64,000 bases of DNA from Thioclava arctica (GTDB lineage: Bacteria; Pseudomonadota; Alphaproteobacteria; Rhodobacterales; Rhodobacteraceae): the NCBI RefSeq assembly GCF_040892615.1, contig NZ_JBFRYC010000003.1:372001-436000 (forward strand). The letters run 5' to 3'. Positions within the stretch are counted from its first letter, which is position 1. Each line of letters begins with the position of its first letter. Below, one piece after another: positions 52,254 to 59,765 of the stretch. Made by a program: the position numbers and the translations under genes. Below the pieces are notes generated by a model. That model was not told the origin of the DNA. It did no database searches and saw only the letters and a program-made list of their open reading frames with translations.

Positions 52254-52898
52254 ATGAAACGCAGTCTCTCCATCCTTGCTCTCGTGGCGGTTCCTGTGCT
52301 CGCCCATGCACAGGACATGGACGGTCACGGCATGGACCAAGCAATGGGTGAGGGCCATGCCATGATGTCAGACGATCATGCGATGATGCATGGCGCGGAT
52401 ATAGCCGGGCCTGAGGGGATGATGCCCGGCGTCCAGCCCATGGGTGATGCGCGCACCATCACTGAACCGGGCCAGTCCGCTTTTGCCGCGATCCAAGAAA
52501 TCGTGGCCCACCTGCTCGCCGATCCCAACACCGACTGGAGCCGCGTCGATATTGAAGTCTTGCGCCAGCACCTGATCGACATGAACAACGTCACCCTTCA
52601 TGCGCAGGTTCGCGCGCGCGACATCCAAGGCGGCGCTCGCTTCGAGGCAACCTCGGACGATCCTGCGATCACCGCGTCGATCCGGGCGATGGTGCCGGCC
52701 CATGTGGCGACGATGAACGGGGTCGAGGGCTGGAAGATGAGCGCCGAGAATATCCCCGGAGGCAGCGCGCTTATAGTGAAAGGGGCGGACGCTCAAAAGA
52801 TCCGTGCGCTTGGCTTCATCGGCATTTTGACCGTCGGGGCGCATCATCAGGCTCATCACCTCGCGATCGCGAAGGGTGAGGCGATGCACGGTCATTGA
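52254..52898 (+). CDS. Met/His-rich periplasmic protein downstream of copA
   Basis: A 214-residue exported protein; signal peptide MKRSLSILALVAVPVLAHAQ. Residues 21-65 are very rich in Met, His and Asp (GHGMDQAMGEGHAMMSDDHA), a likely copper-binding tail. The rest (VDIEVLRQHLIDMNNVTLHA, then ATMNGVEGWKMSAENIPGGS) forms a predicted helical domain, ending with HHQAHHLAIAKGEAMHGH. The ATG at 52254 has GGAGGT four bases ahead; a GTG overlapping the copA stop is less likely. It probably buffers or carries periplasmic copper. Confidence 0.8.
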   Translation: MKRSLSILALVAVPVLAHAQDMDGHGMDQAMGEGHAMMSDDHAMMHGADIAGPEGMMPGVQPMGDARTITEPGQSAFAAIQEIVAHLLADPNTDWSRVDIEVLRQHLIDMNNVTLHAQVRARDIQGGARFEATSDDPAITASIRAMVPAHVATMNGVEGWKMSAENIPGGSALIVKGADAQKIRALGFIGILTVGAHHQAHHLAIAKGEAMHGH

Positions 52899-53199
52899 GG
52901 TTTCGAGGATGTCCGATCTATTTCGGGCCAGGCCAAACGCCGAAAGTTTCAGATCAGTGACTGCTTGGATTCTTGTTGTAGCTTCGAAAACGATTAAACT
53001 CAGGGCGGACAAGGCTTGTATCATCGGGCGGCTGCTCAGGGCAGACCATCGTGCTTTCCAGCGTCGTGGTCGACTGGCAGCTTCAAGCTGCTTCCAGACC
53101 TTTGCGGCGATCGTCATAAAGGGCTGCTAAGGGTCGGGATCGTCGCTCGCGGCGGTGCATCGCCGTATTGGCAAAGTCGCGCTGCCGTATGACCGCTTG
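52899..53199. other. Non-coding stretch after the copper island
   Basis: No recognisable gene. Short open frames on both strands do not resemble a family that I can name. The right end merges into the truncated old-yellow-enzyme gene. Confidence 0.4.
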
Positions 53200-53885
53200 G
53201 ACCCCAAACCCACAGTGCCTTGCCGCGTGGTCTTGAAAAATCGGATCGCCAAATCGGCAATGTCTGACTCCTTGGGGGACGAAACCGGTCATCCGACAGC
53301 CGAGCAAAACAGGCTGTATCAGCATTGGGCCGAAGGTGGGGTGGCCGTATCGATCATTGGCGAGGTGCAAGCCACGCCTATCTACGCTGAAAGGTCCGGC
53401 AATCTGATGTTTGACGCAGCTTCTGACCTGTCAAGGTTTCGCGCGCTTGCCGAACTTGGCTCTCAAAACGGCACGCAGTTTTGGCTGCAACTCGGTCACG
53501 CCGGGGCGCTTGCATATGTGCCAATCAGCAGCCCTAAGGGGCCAAGCGCCCTCGATTTGCCCGGCCTTCGCTGTGAGGGGATGACACAAGATGAAATCCA
53601 ACAGATGGCTCTGGATTTCGCAAAGACCGCCAGCTTGGCACAGCAAGCCGGGTTTGGAGGCATGCAGATTCACGCCGCACATGGGTTTTTGCTCAGTCAA
53701 TTCCTGTCGCCATTGTTCAACACGCGCCGCGATGAATATGGCGGAGCAATCGCCAACCGCATGAGACTGCTCCTTGAAACCATCGAGGCAACGCGTGCGG
53801 CAGTCGGTCCTAACTTTCCCATCGCAGTGAAGCTCAACTCTTCAGACCAGCTTGAAGGCGGGCTTGACGAAGAGAATGCTCTTCA
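53200..53885 (+). pseudogene. Old yellow enzyme (NADH:flavin oxidoreductase), truncated at both ends
   Basis: One frame encodes about 228 residues of an OYE-type barrel: VLKNRIAKSAMSDSLGDETG at the N-terminus, LQLGHAGALAYVP (FMN- and substrate-binding region), GFGGMQIHAAHGFLLSQFLS with the His-Ala-Ala-His motif, and RDEYGGAIANRMRLLLETIE. It stops matching after SSDQLEGGLDEENALQ, where an IS30-like remnant begins, so about 120-150 C-terminal residues are missing. No good start codon or ribosome-binding site precedes the frame. It is probably inactive. Confidence 0.8.
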
Positions 53886-54173
53886 ATCGTGCGTCGTCTT
53901 CGATTCTCCCTCATTTGGCGCAATTTGGTGGGATCGGGCCATTGGGACGCAGGCAGTCGCGAGGGGTGTTGGGTCTCATTGAGCGGGAGGGGATTTCCCG
54001 TGAGCTTGTCGCAAAGCGGTCGTTTCGTTCGATCGCGCAAAGCTTGAAACGGTCGCCTTCGACAATCAGCCGAGAAGTTTGAAGCATGCGTTGCAGCGAC
54101 CCGTTGAAATCGCAGAGGCAGAGCGGACGCATAGTTCATCGCCTGCGCCGAACGCTCCACGGCTCTTATTGGA
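53886..54173 (+). mobile_element. IS30-type transposase fragment
   Basis: From about 53936 a plus-strand frame reads GRRQSRGVLGLIEREGISRE and then RSIAQSLKRSPSTISREV, ending at a stop at 54080-54082. This is the N-terminal helix-turn-helix of IS30-family transposases (consensus L.EREEISR.L..., RxIA..LGR.PSTISREV). The catalytic DDE domain is absent. The preceding 50 bases (CTCATTTGGCGCAATTTGGT, then GGGATCGGG) may be the left end of the element. It directly abuts the broken OYE gene. Confidence 0.65.
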
Positions 54174-55265
54174 TTAGATAAGGCCCAGCTTTAGGGCGAT
54201 GGCGACCGCCTCTGCGATGGTTCGCGCCCCGAGCTTTCTACGTAGGTTGGCACTGTGCAAATCGATCGTCGGCATCGCCAGATCGAGGTCGTGGCCCAAC
54301 TGATCGCGCCTGAGGCCCCGGATCAAACCATGCAGGACATCGCGCTCACGAGGCGTAAGCAGTATTCGTTCCTGCGGAGAGTCGAAAAGATCCTGCATCC
54401 CATCGGTGAATTCGGTTGTCGCAATAACAAGCACCTTACGCCCGCCGTCGGTGCGTGGCAGGAAGTTGAGCCGCAGTCTCGGGATGATACGCCCGTCGCT
54501 TGCGCGCGTCTGGGCTAGATCCATCGCGCCTGCCTCGCTTTTACGGGCCGCCGTGGCTTTTCCGGCCGTCAAGTGAAAGGCGCTCTGTCCGGTGCCCTGA
54601 ACCCTAAGCGTGCGCTTGGAATCGACGGCAAGAAGTGGGTGCAACTTGAAGAGACGTTCAGCTTTCCCATTCATCCGAAGAAGGCGGCCCTGATGATCAA
54701 GTTCGAAGATCGGCGCATCGTCGAGCAAGCTGCGATCCGCGGCTGCGATTTCGCGGATGCTGGCGCGGTGCAATTCGCGCCGGATCGCGTGGAGCCGACC
54801 TAGGTCTTCGACATGGCGATTTATCAGGCTCAGTTCGGTATCCGTGAAATCCCCGGCGGTCTTGCCTTTGTGGAAGGCCGTGGCAACCCGACCGTCGCGC
54901 GTGCCTTGTAGCAGGCCGAGGCACCAATACCGATCCAGCCGATTCTTCGTGATGAACTCGTTAAACATCTCGCTTTCTTCGAGTTCTTGCGGGGACACGT
55001 AGTTCGAAAGTCGAAATACGCCGGTCCCAACCTTGTCATCCGTGCCTTGCGCCAACCAGGGATCAGGTCCTTCGAATGTGTTGTAATCGAGATTGGCTTC
55101 CGCTTGTGTTCCGGCGGTGATTTCCCGGTAGTCCCCCGGGTGGAGCCATATGAATAACGCCGACGGAACGTCGATTTCGCGCGCCAGTCGATTGGGCAGC
55201 GTGTTGAACAGTTCGTCATCCAAGGCGGCTTCGTAAATGTCGTGATGCGATAGGGCTTTAGGCAT
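54174..55265 (-). CDS. LuxR-type transcriptional regulator with unknown sensor domain
   Basis: A 363-residue protein. The last 65 residues form a LuxR/GerE helix-turn-helix (LTPRERDVLHGLIRGLRRDQ, IDLHSANLRRKLGARTIAEA). The first 290 carry no motif I can name with confidence, although the middle section (APIFELDHQGRLLRMNGKAE) has PAS-like character. No autoinducer synthase is nearby. It is 200 bases downstream of the Slam-type gene and on the same strand, so it may be co-transcribed with, or regulate, the surface lipoprotein pair. Confidence 0.8.
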   Translation of the reverse strand: MPKALSHHDIYEAALDDELFNTLPNRLAREIDVPSALFIWLHPGDYREITAGTQAEANLDYNTFEGPDPWLAQGTDDKVGTGVFRLSNYVSPQELEESEMFNEFITKNRLDRYWCLGLLQGTRDGRVATAFHKGKTAGDFTDTELSLINRHVEDLGRLHAIRRELHRASIREIAAADRSLLDDAPIFELDHQGRLLRMNGKAERLFKLHPLLAVDSKRTLRVQGTGQSAFHLTAGKATAARKSEAGAMDLAQTRASDGRIIPRLRLNFLPRTDGGRKVLVIATTEFTDGMQDLFDSPQERILLTPRERDVLHGLIRGLRRDQLGHDLDLAMPTIDLHSANLRRKLGARTIAEAVAIALKLGLI

Positions 55266-55466
55266 TGGATGAATTTATTCTGTTGCGCGATTTCTGGCTG
55301 AGCGGTGGCTCGGGGAACCGCCTTGCTTCCGATAGGAAAACCGTTTCGAAACCAAAGCCAAATCTCCAAGTCGATCGGTTAATATGCCCCGCAGCAGATC
55401 GCCTAGGACACCGTGAAACTGGACAGATGAAACTTGTTAACCCTACGCCAAGATGCCCGATTTCTG

Positions 55467-56693
55467 TCAAAAATCAAGTTTTAGCGACAGGGCGCAATCG
55501 ACGGAATTGGTTGTATAAAGCGCAACATTCGACTGGGTGCGCCGCACGGTGCAACTGATTTTGGGCGATTGCCCCAAGATTTTCGCCTTTCGCAATGCCA
55601 CACTCAGACCAAGGCTCGCCGAACGGTCATGGCGGCGTTCGCCTACGATCGGGAAATTGGCATCGTAGCGGCGTTCGCCATAGCTAAGAGAGAGACCACC
55701 GCGGAGCCCTTCAAGCAATGGCCGCTCATATCCGATCCGCAATTCGGCACCGCTGTAGCGATGATAGTCGGTGCGCGGCAGGGCACGTTCAAGCCGCACC
55801 CCGTAGCTTAAATGTCCTCTCCGCCCCAGCGGGTTCCTGCGTCCAAGGTCAATGCTGTAGCGGGGGCCCGTCAGGTAGGGTTTCTCCAAATAGCTGCTGT
55901 ATTCTTCAGTGATGCGCAAGAAAGTGCGCCTCCCGTCAACTTGGCGCCAAAATTTCGAAAAACTGATTGCGCGAGTGATGTTGTCCGAGGTTACATCTTG
56001 CGCGGCGCCGCCATAACGCCGCTTGCGCAGGGCTGCCTCCAGTGACCAAGGATTTCGGCCGCCGAGATGCTCGTATCTGATCGAGAGCGAGGGCTCTGCG
56101 TAACGCAGCGCGGCAGAATGAAACCAAGCTCCCGCATAGGTGGCGCGAAACCGGACACGATGGCCCGGTCGGGGCTGGATGACCCAATCCATATTCATGT
56201 CGAACCCGAGCCCGACACCGGAGGTTTCATTCCCGCCATTATCGATAAGGAAGGTGCCGAAATCGGTCACGAGGTAGCGTTCGGAGGCGACGTGATCGAC
56301 ATTGCTGCTCGGCAGGAGCGAGGCCGAGGCGGAGAACCGCAGGGGATGGGCGCGGTCGAGCGCCTGCCAGGCCGCGAGAAGCGCGGGCTCATGCGCCGGA
56401 TCCTTCGCGAGAGCATAGCGCAGGAAAGCCTCGCTGCGCCGGATTGAGCCGAATTTCGCGAAACTCTTTTGCAGTCCTACCTGTGCAGGAACGTAATTGG
56501 GGTGGCGCGCCGCGATTTCTCCGAAAACCACAAGGGCGGTGCCCGGTTTGTCGCGTGAGATCTGTGCGTTCGCGAATGCGAGCCAATCCGAGACGGATTG
56601 CTGAGCCTGAACGCGTGTCGGCACGACGACTGTAAGTCCGACGAAGATCGAGACTGTGAGCCAAAGCCATTTTAACGGAAAAACGTTTCGCAT
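55467..56693 (-). CDS. Slam-type outer-membrane protein (surface lipoprotein assembly modifier)
   Basis: A 408-residue exported protein (signal peptide ending RVQAQ, about residue 30). The N-terminal third has TPR-like helical repeats (WLAFANAQISRDKPGTALVV, LRYALAKDPAHEPALLAAWQ). The C-terminal 270 residues are alternating strands of a DUF560-type beta-barrel, closing with ALSLKLDF, where the final Phe is the barrel signature. This two-part layout is that of Slam proteins, which move surface lipoproteins across the outer membrane. The gene directly follows a TbpB-like lipoprotein gene on the same strand (81 bases), its likely client. Confidence 0.82.
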   Translation of the reverse strand: MRNVFPLKWLWLTVSIFVGLTVVVPTRVQAQQSVSDWLAFANAQISRDKPGTALVVFGEIAARHPNYVPAQVGLQKSFAKFGSIRRSEAFLRYALAKDPAHEPALLAAWQALDRAHPLRFSASASLLPSSNVDHVASERYLVTDFGTFLIDNGGNETSGVGLGFDMNMDWVIQPRPGHRVRFRATYAGAWFHSAALRYAEPSLSIRYEHLGGRNPWSLEAALRKRRYGGAAQDVTSDNITRAISFSKFWRQVDGRRTFLRITEEYSSYLEKPYLTGPRYSIDLGRRNPLGRRGHLSYGVRLERALPRTDYHRYSGAELRIGYERPLLEGLRGGLSLSYGERRYDANFPIVGERRHDRSASLGLSVALRKAKILGQSPKISCTVRRTQSNVALYTTNSVDCALSLKLDF

Positions 56694-56774
56694 CGCGTGC
56701 TCAGAAGTCGGTTTGTCGGTCCGAAGGACACCGGGCGCACTGCGCCCGGCCCCCATGTAGACGTGTGTCCCGTC

Positions 56775-57365
56775 TCAATTTTTGGTCGCGTAGAAAGCAC
56801 CGCCGACGTCGATACTTGTCGAGCTGTCGCCAGAGTCAGCAATTGTTCCGCTTATATCACCGACGGCGGTCAAGGTGCCCGCATCGTCATAAAAACTGCC
56901 GGTCATGTTCAGAGCGACGTCTGTTGGCGTCTCGCCGTCCGACAATGTTCCTGTCGCGGAGGCCGTCAGATCCGTTCCCCCCACGGTCCCGTCCACGGCA
57001 AGCGTGCCGTTGACATTGGCGTCTTTGGTCAGGGTCTCGCCGCTGTAGATCCCGAAATCGGAAGCCGTGCCTCTGACCGTTCCCGCATCAAAGTCGACAT
57101 CCATCGCGAGTTTGCCTATCGCAGTCGTGGTACTGTCCTCGGGATTGATGTCGCTGACGCCCATGTAGCCCGACATCGAAGCCTGCCCCGTCGGAGCCGT
57201 CGTGGTCAGTGCCCCACTGGTGATGCGGTCTTCATAGTCGGAATAGGTGGCATCGACGTTCTGTGCCGCTGCCGACGTCAGAGCGCCGGAAGAACCGTTG
57301 CTGCTGTTACAAGCGGACAGCGCAAGACAGGCGGCTGAAGCCGCAAGCGCAAATTTTAGAGTCAT
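56775..57365 (-). CDS. TbpB-like surface lipoprotein, likely Slam substrate
   Basis: A 196-residue lipoprotein with lipobox LSAC (Cys19) followed by a Ser/Gly/Asn tether. The mature part is one small beta-barrel of the TbpB_B_D kind: GKLAMDVDFDAGTVRGTASD, VALNMTGSFYDDAGTLTAVG and the characteristic ending VGGAFYATKN. This C-terminal barrel is shared by transferrin- and haemoglobin-binding lipoproteins and other Slam clients. The ligand is unknown; there is no TonB-dependent receptor in the window. The gene is first in a lipoprotein-Slam pair. Confidence 0.82.
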   Translation of the reverse strand: MTLKFALAASAACLALSACNSSNGSSGALTSAAAQNVDATYSDYEDRITSGALTTTAPTGQASMSGYMGVSDINPEDSTTTAIGKLAMDVDFDAGTVRGTASDFGIYSGETLTKDANVNGTLAVDGTVGGTDLTASATGTLSDGETPTDVALNMTGSFYDDAGTLTAVGDISGTIADSGDSSTSIDVGGAFYATKN

Positions 57366-57560
57366 GAGAAAGCCCTGTTTTGTGATTGGTCCCCACGGCC
57401 CGACAGGTCGAGCCGATCACACACATCTCACACCAACGTGCGTGCGCCGCGCAATCTATGAGAAACTATAGGTTTCGCTCGCATCGGTGAGCCCTGTCTC
57501 GGTGTCGGGGTGACAAGTAAGCGTCAAGTCGCGACCACCAGAGAACGTGAGCCCAATCGT
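57366..57560. other. Upstream region of the lipoprotein-Slam pair
   Basis: About 195 bases with no gene. The half nearest the lipoprotein start should hold its promoter; no operator was recognised. Confidence 0.4.
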
Positions 57561-57720
57561 TAGACTTCCACGCTTTCAGAGATCGCCTGTGCGTCTTCGA
57601 GCGCAACGTCAAGGTAACGGATGGTGTTGTTTGTCTTGGGGCATTTAAGAAAGGGCTGAACCGCCCTCAGGTTGTCGGTCTTCCTGTCGATATGCGCCGC
57701 ACGAGGCAGGCGTATTAACC
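57561..57720 (-). pseudogene. C-terminal fragment of a tyrosine recombinase/integrase
   Basis: On the minus strand a frame reads AAHIDRKTDNLRAVQPFLKC and then NNTIRYLDVALEDAQAISES, ending VEV-stop at 57561. This matches the C-terminal catalytic end of a common transposon-borne phage-type integrase (consensus YRKTGNLRAVQLLLGHTKMDSTVRYLGVE...). The expected LLLGHTK is altered to PFLKCPK, so the catalytic His is lost, and the rest of the gene is absent. Confidence 0.7.
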
Positions 57721-57941
57721 AGCGGTTTCGTCCCAGTTCGGGCCTTCAGCGCTACGTGAATTATGCATATGCAGCGAAAGACCGGTATGGCGGCCACGTG
57801 GCAGTATCTCGGCGTGCAATCAAACGATAGCCCTGGGCCGAAACTTCGAGACAGCCTGAGCAGAAAGGTATTTTTTGCTACGCAAGGTAGGAGCGTCCTC
57901 TATGTGCAGAAAAGTCTTGGATACATGCGCGGTTTGCAGCG

Positions 57942-58505
57942 TCACATCGGCAGGCCTGTCAGGCGTGCAACGAGTTCGGCAGTGTTTCGCGCCCCCAGTT
58001 TGGCTTGCAGTTTGGCACGATGTGCCTCGGCAGTGCGCGGCGACAGGTCGAGAGCGCGCGCGATTTCCTTGCTCGTACGACCCTCGGCCAAGAGCGCTGC
58101 AACCTGACGCTCGCGGGCTGTGAGGTCCACAACGGGGCGCGATTCGGAGATGTCCGCGAAGCTCCACACCGCACGCTCGAAGGGCGTTTCGGGCGTCAGC
58201 GACTGGCCACGCACCCGGCACCAGAAGAGCGAACCGTCGCGCCGCTGCATGATGCGTTCGTCCGCATAACGTCCGGTGGCGCGCATGCGCCGCATCCCGA
58301 TTTCGCCGATGCGCAGAAATTCTTCGTGCGACGGGTAGAGCAGCGCAAGCGAGCGACGGGGGAGTTCACATTCTGCGTAGCCAAAGGTCTCGCAGAAGCG
58401 CGCATTGCAACGCTCGATCACCCGATCGCGGGTCACCGCCAACCCGATCGGCGCATGCGTGAAGGCCAGCACAGCCGCCTCTACGTCCATGGCGTCTTTG
58501 TTCAT
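57942..58505 (-). CDS. PAS-LuxR transcriptional regulator
   Basis: A 187-residue regulator. Residues 10-125 form a PAS domain (AFTHAPIGLAVTRDRVIERC, QRRDGSLFWCRVRGQSL), and residues 127-187 a LuxR-type helix-turn-helix (LTARERQVAALLAEGRTSKE, RAKLQAKLGARNTAELVARL). ATG at 58505 is preceded by GGGAGAAG; the longer frame upstream overlaps the divergent operon. It is 93 bases from, and divergent to, the thiolase-CoA ligase-dehydrogenase operon, which it probably controls. Confidence 0.9.
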   Translation of the reverse strand: MNKDAMDVEAAVLAFTHAPIGLAVTRDRVIERCNARFCETFGYAECELPRRSLALLYPSHEEFLRIGEIGMRRMRATGRYADERIMQRRDGSLFWCRVRGQSLTPETPFERAVWSFADISESRPVVDLTARERQVAALLAEGRTSKEIARALDLSPRTAEAHRAKLQAKLGARNTAELVARLTGLPM

Positions 58506-58598
58506 CGTCTTCTCCCGATATCGTAGTTCTACGAATAGAGCGCGCGTGGGTCTCGCGCTAGTCTGCGCCGCGATGGATGCATTTGGGAGGATGACAGC

Positions 58599-59765
58599 AT
58601 GGACGCGAAAATCGTCGGCTGGGGGCATACGAAATTCGGCAGGTTTGAGGGCCGGACGTTTGAGAATCTGGTTCTCGAAGCAGGCGCTGCAGCGCTCAAT
58701 CACGCGGGGATCGATCCCGCTGAGATCGACGCGATCTGGCTGGGCCATTTCAATTCCGGGCTCGTGCCCGACGGATTCGCGAGCTCCCTCGCGCTGGGTC
58801 TGGATGACGCGCTGCGCTTCAAACCCGCGACCCGGGTCGAGAATGCCTGCGCCTCGGGATCTGCCGCGATCTACGCCGCGCGCGACGCGATCCGATCTGG
58901 ACGGGTCAAGGCCGCACTGGTCATCGGGGCCGAGAAGATGACCGCGAAGGACACAGCCGGCGTGACGGAGGCTCTGGCGGGCGCGTCCTATCAAGCGGAA
59001 GAAGCTGGCGTCTCTTTCCCGCAGATATTCGCGCGCTTCGCGACTGCCTATTTTCAGACCTATGGCGATCGGTCTTCAGCGCTTGCCCGGATCGCGGCGA
59101 AGAACCATGCCAACGCGCTCGCCAACCCAATGGCGCAGATGCGCAAGGACGTAGGCTTTGAGTTCTGCAACACCGTCAGCGAGAAGAACCCGATGATCGC
59201 AGCGCCCCTTCGGATGACCGATTGCTCGCTGATCTCGGACGGGGCAGCAGCGTTGATCATGGTCGCAGACGATCGCGCAGGCGATTTCGCCAATTCCATC
59301 GCCTTCCGCGCCGCCGAGCAGGTCAACGACTACCTGCCGATGTCGCGGCGCGATCTGCTGGCCTTCGAGGGACCGGCGGAGGCCTTTCGCCGCGCCTATG
59401 CCAAGGCAGGTCTCGAGGTCGGAGACCTTTCCTTCGCCGAAGTTCATGACTGCTTCACCATCGCCGAACTTCTCGTCTACGAGGCGATGGGGCTGGTGCC
59501 TCGGGGCGCTGGCGCGCGCGCCATCGATGAGGGCATGGTCAATCGCGACGGGCGCTTGCCGGTGAATCTCTCGGGCGGTCTCAAGGCCAAGGGGCACCCC
59601 GTCGGCGCCACCGGAGTCTCGATGCATGTGTTGGCGGCGATGCAACTCACCGGGCAAGCGGGCGAAATGCAGCTGCCGGGGGCGGAACTGGGCTGCGTCT
59701 TCAACATGGGCGGCTCGGGTGTTGCCAATTACTGCTCGATCCTCGAAGCGGAGCGCGCGGCATGA
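58599..59765 (+). CDS. Thiolase (acetyl-CoA acetyltransferase, SCP-x-like)
   Basis: A 388-residue thiolase-fold enzyme. The active-site Cys is in NACASGSAAIYAARDAI (about residue 84); the C-terminal EVHDCFTIAELLVYEAMGLV and NLSGGLKAKGHPVGATGVS supply the His and second Cys-like region of the family. It resembles SCP-x-type thiolases more than canonical PhaA. It may cleave or form 3-ketoacyl-CoA. GGGAGGATGACAGCATG is a good start, and the stop overlaps the next gene by four bases. Confidence 0.9.
   Translation: MDAKIVGWGHTKFGRFEGRTFENLVLEAGAAALNHAGIDPAEIDAIWLGHFNSGLVPDGFASSLALGLDDALRFKPATRVENACASGSAAIYAARDAIRSGRVKAALVIGAEKMTAKDTAGVTEALAGASYQAEEAGVSFPQIFARFATAYFQTYGDRSSALARIAAKNHANALANPMAQMRKDVGFEFCNTVSEKNPMIAAPLRMTDCSLISDGAAALIMVADDRAGDFANSIAFRAAEQVNDYLPMSRRDLLAFEGPAEAFRRAYAKAGLEVGDLSFAEVHDCFTIAELLVYEAMGLVPRGAGARAIDEGMVNRDGRLPVNLSGGLKAKGHPVGATGVSMHVLAAMQLTGQAGEMQLPGAELGCVFNMGGSGVANYCSILEAERAA

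Noticed and set aside
57693..57719. Short plus-strand reading MRRTRQAY as an integrase piece
   Set aside because: The better and longer integrase match is on the minus strand in the same place; the plus-strand reading is chance and ends at once.
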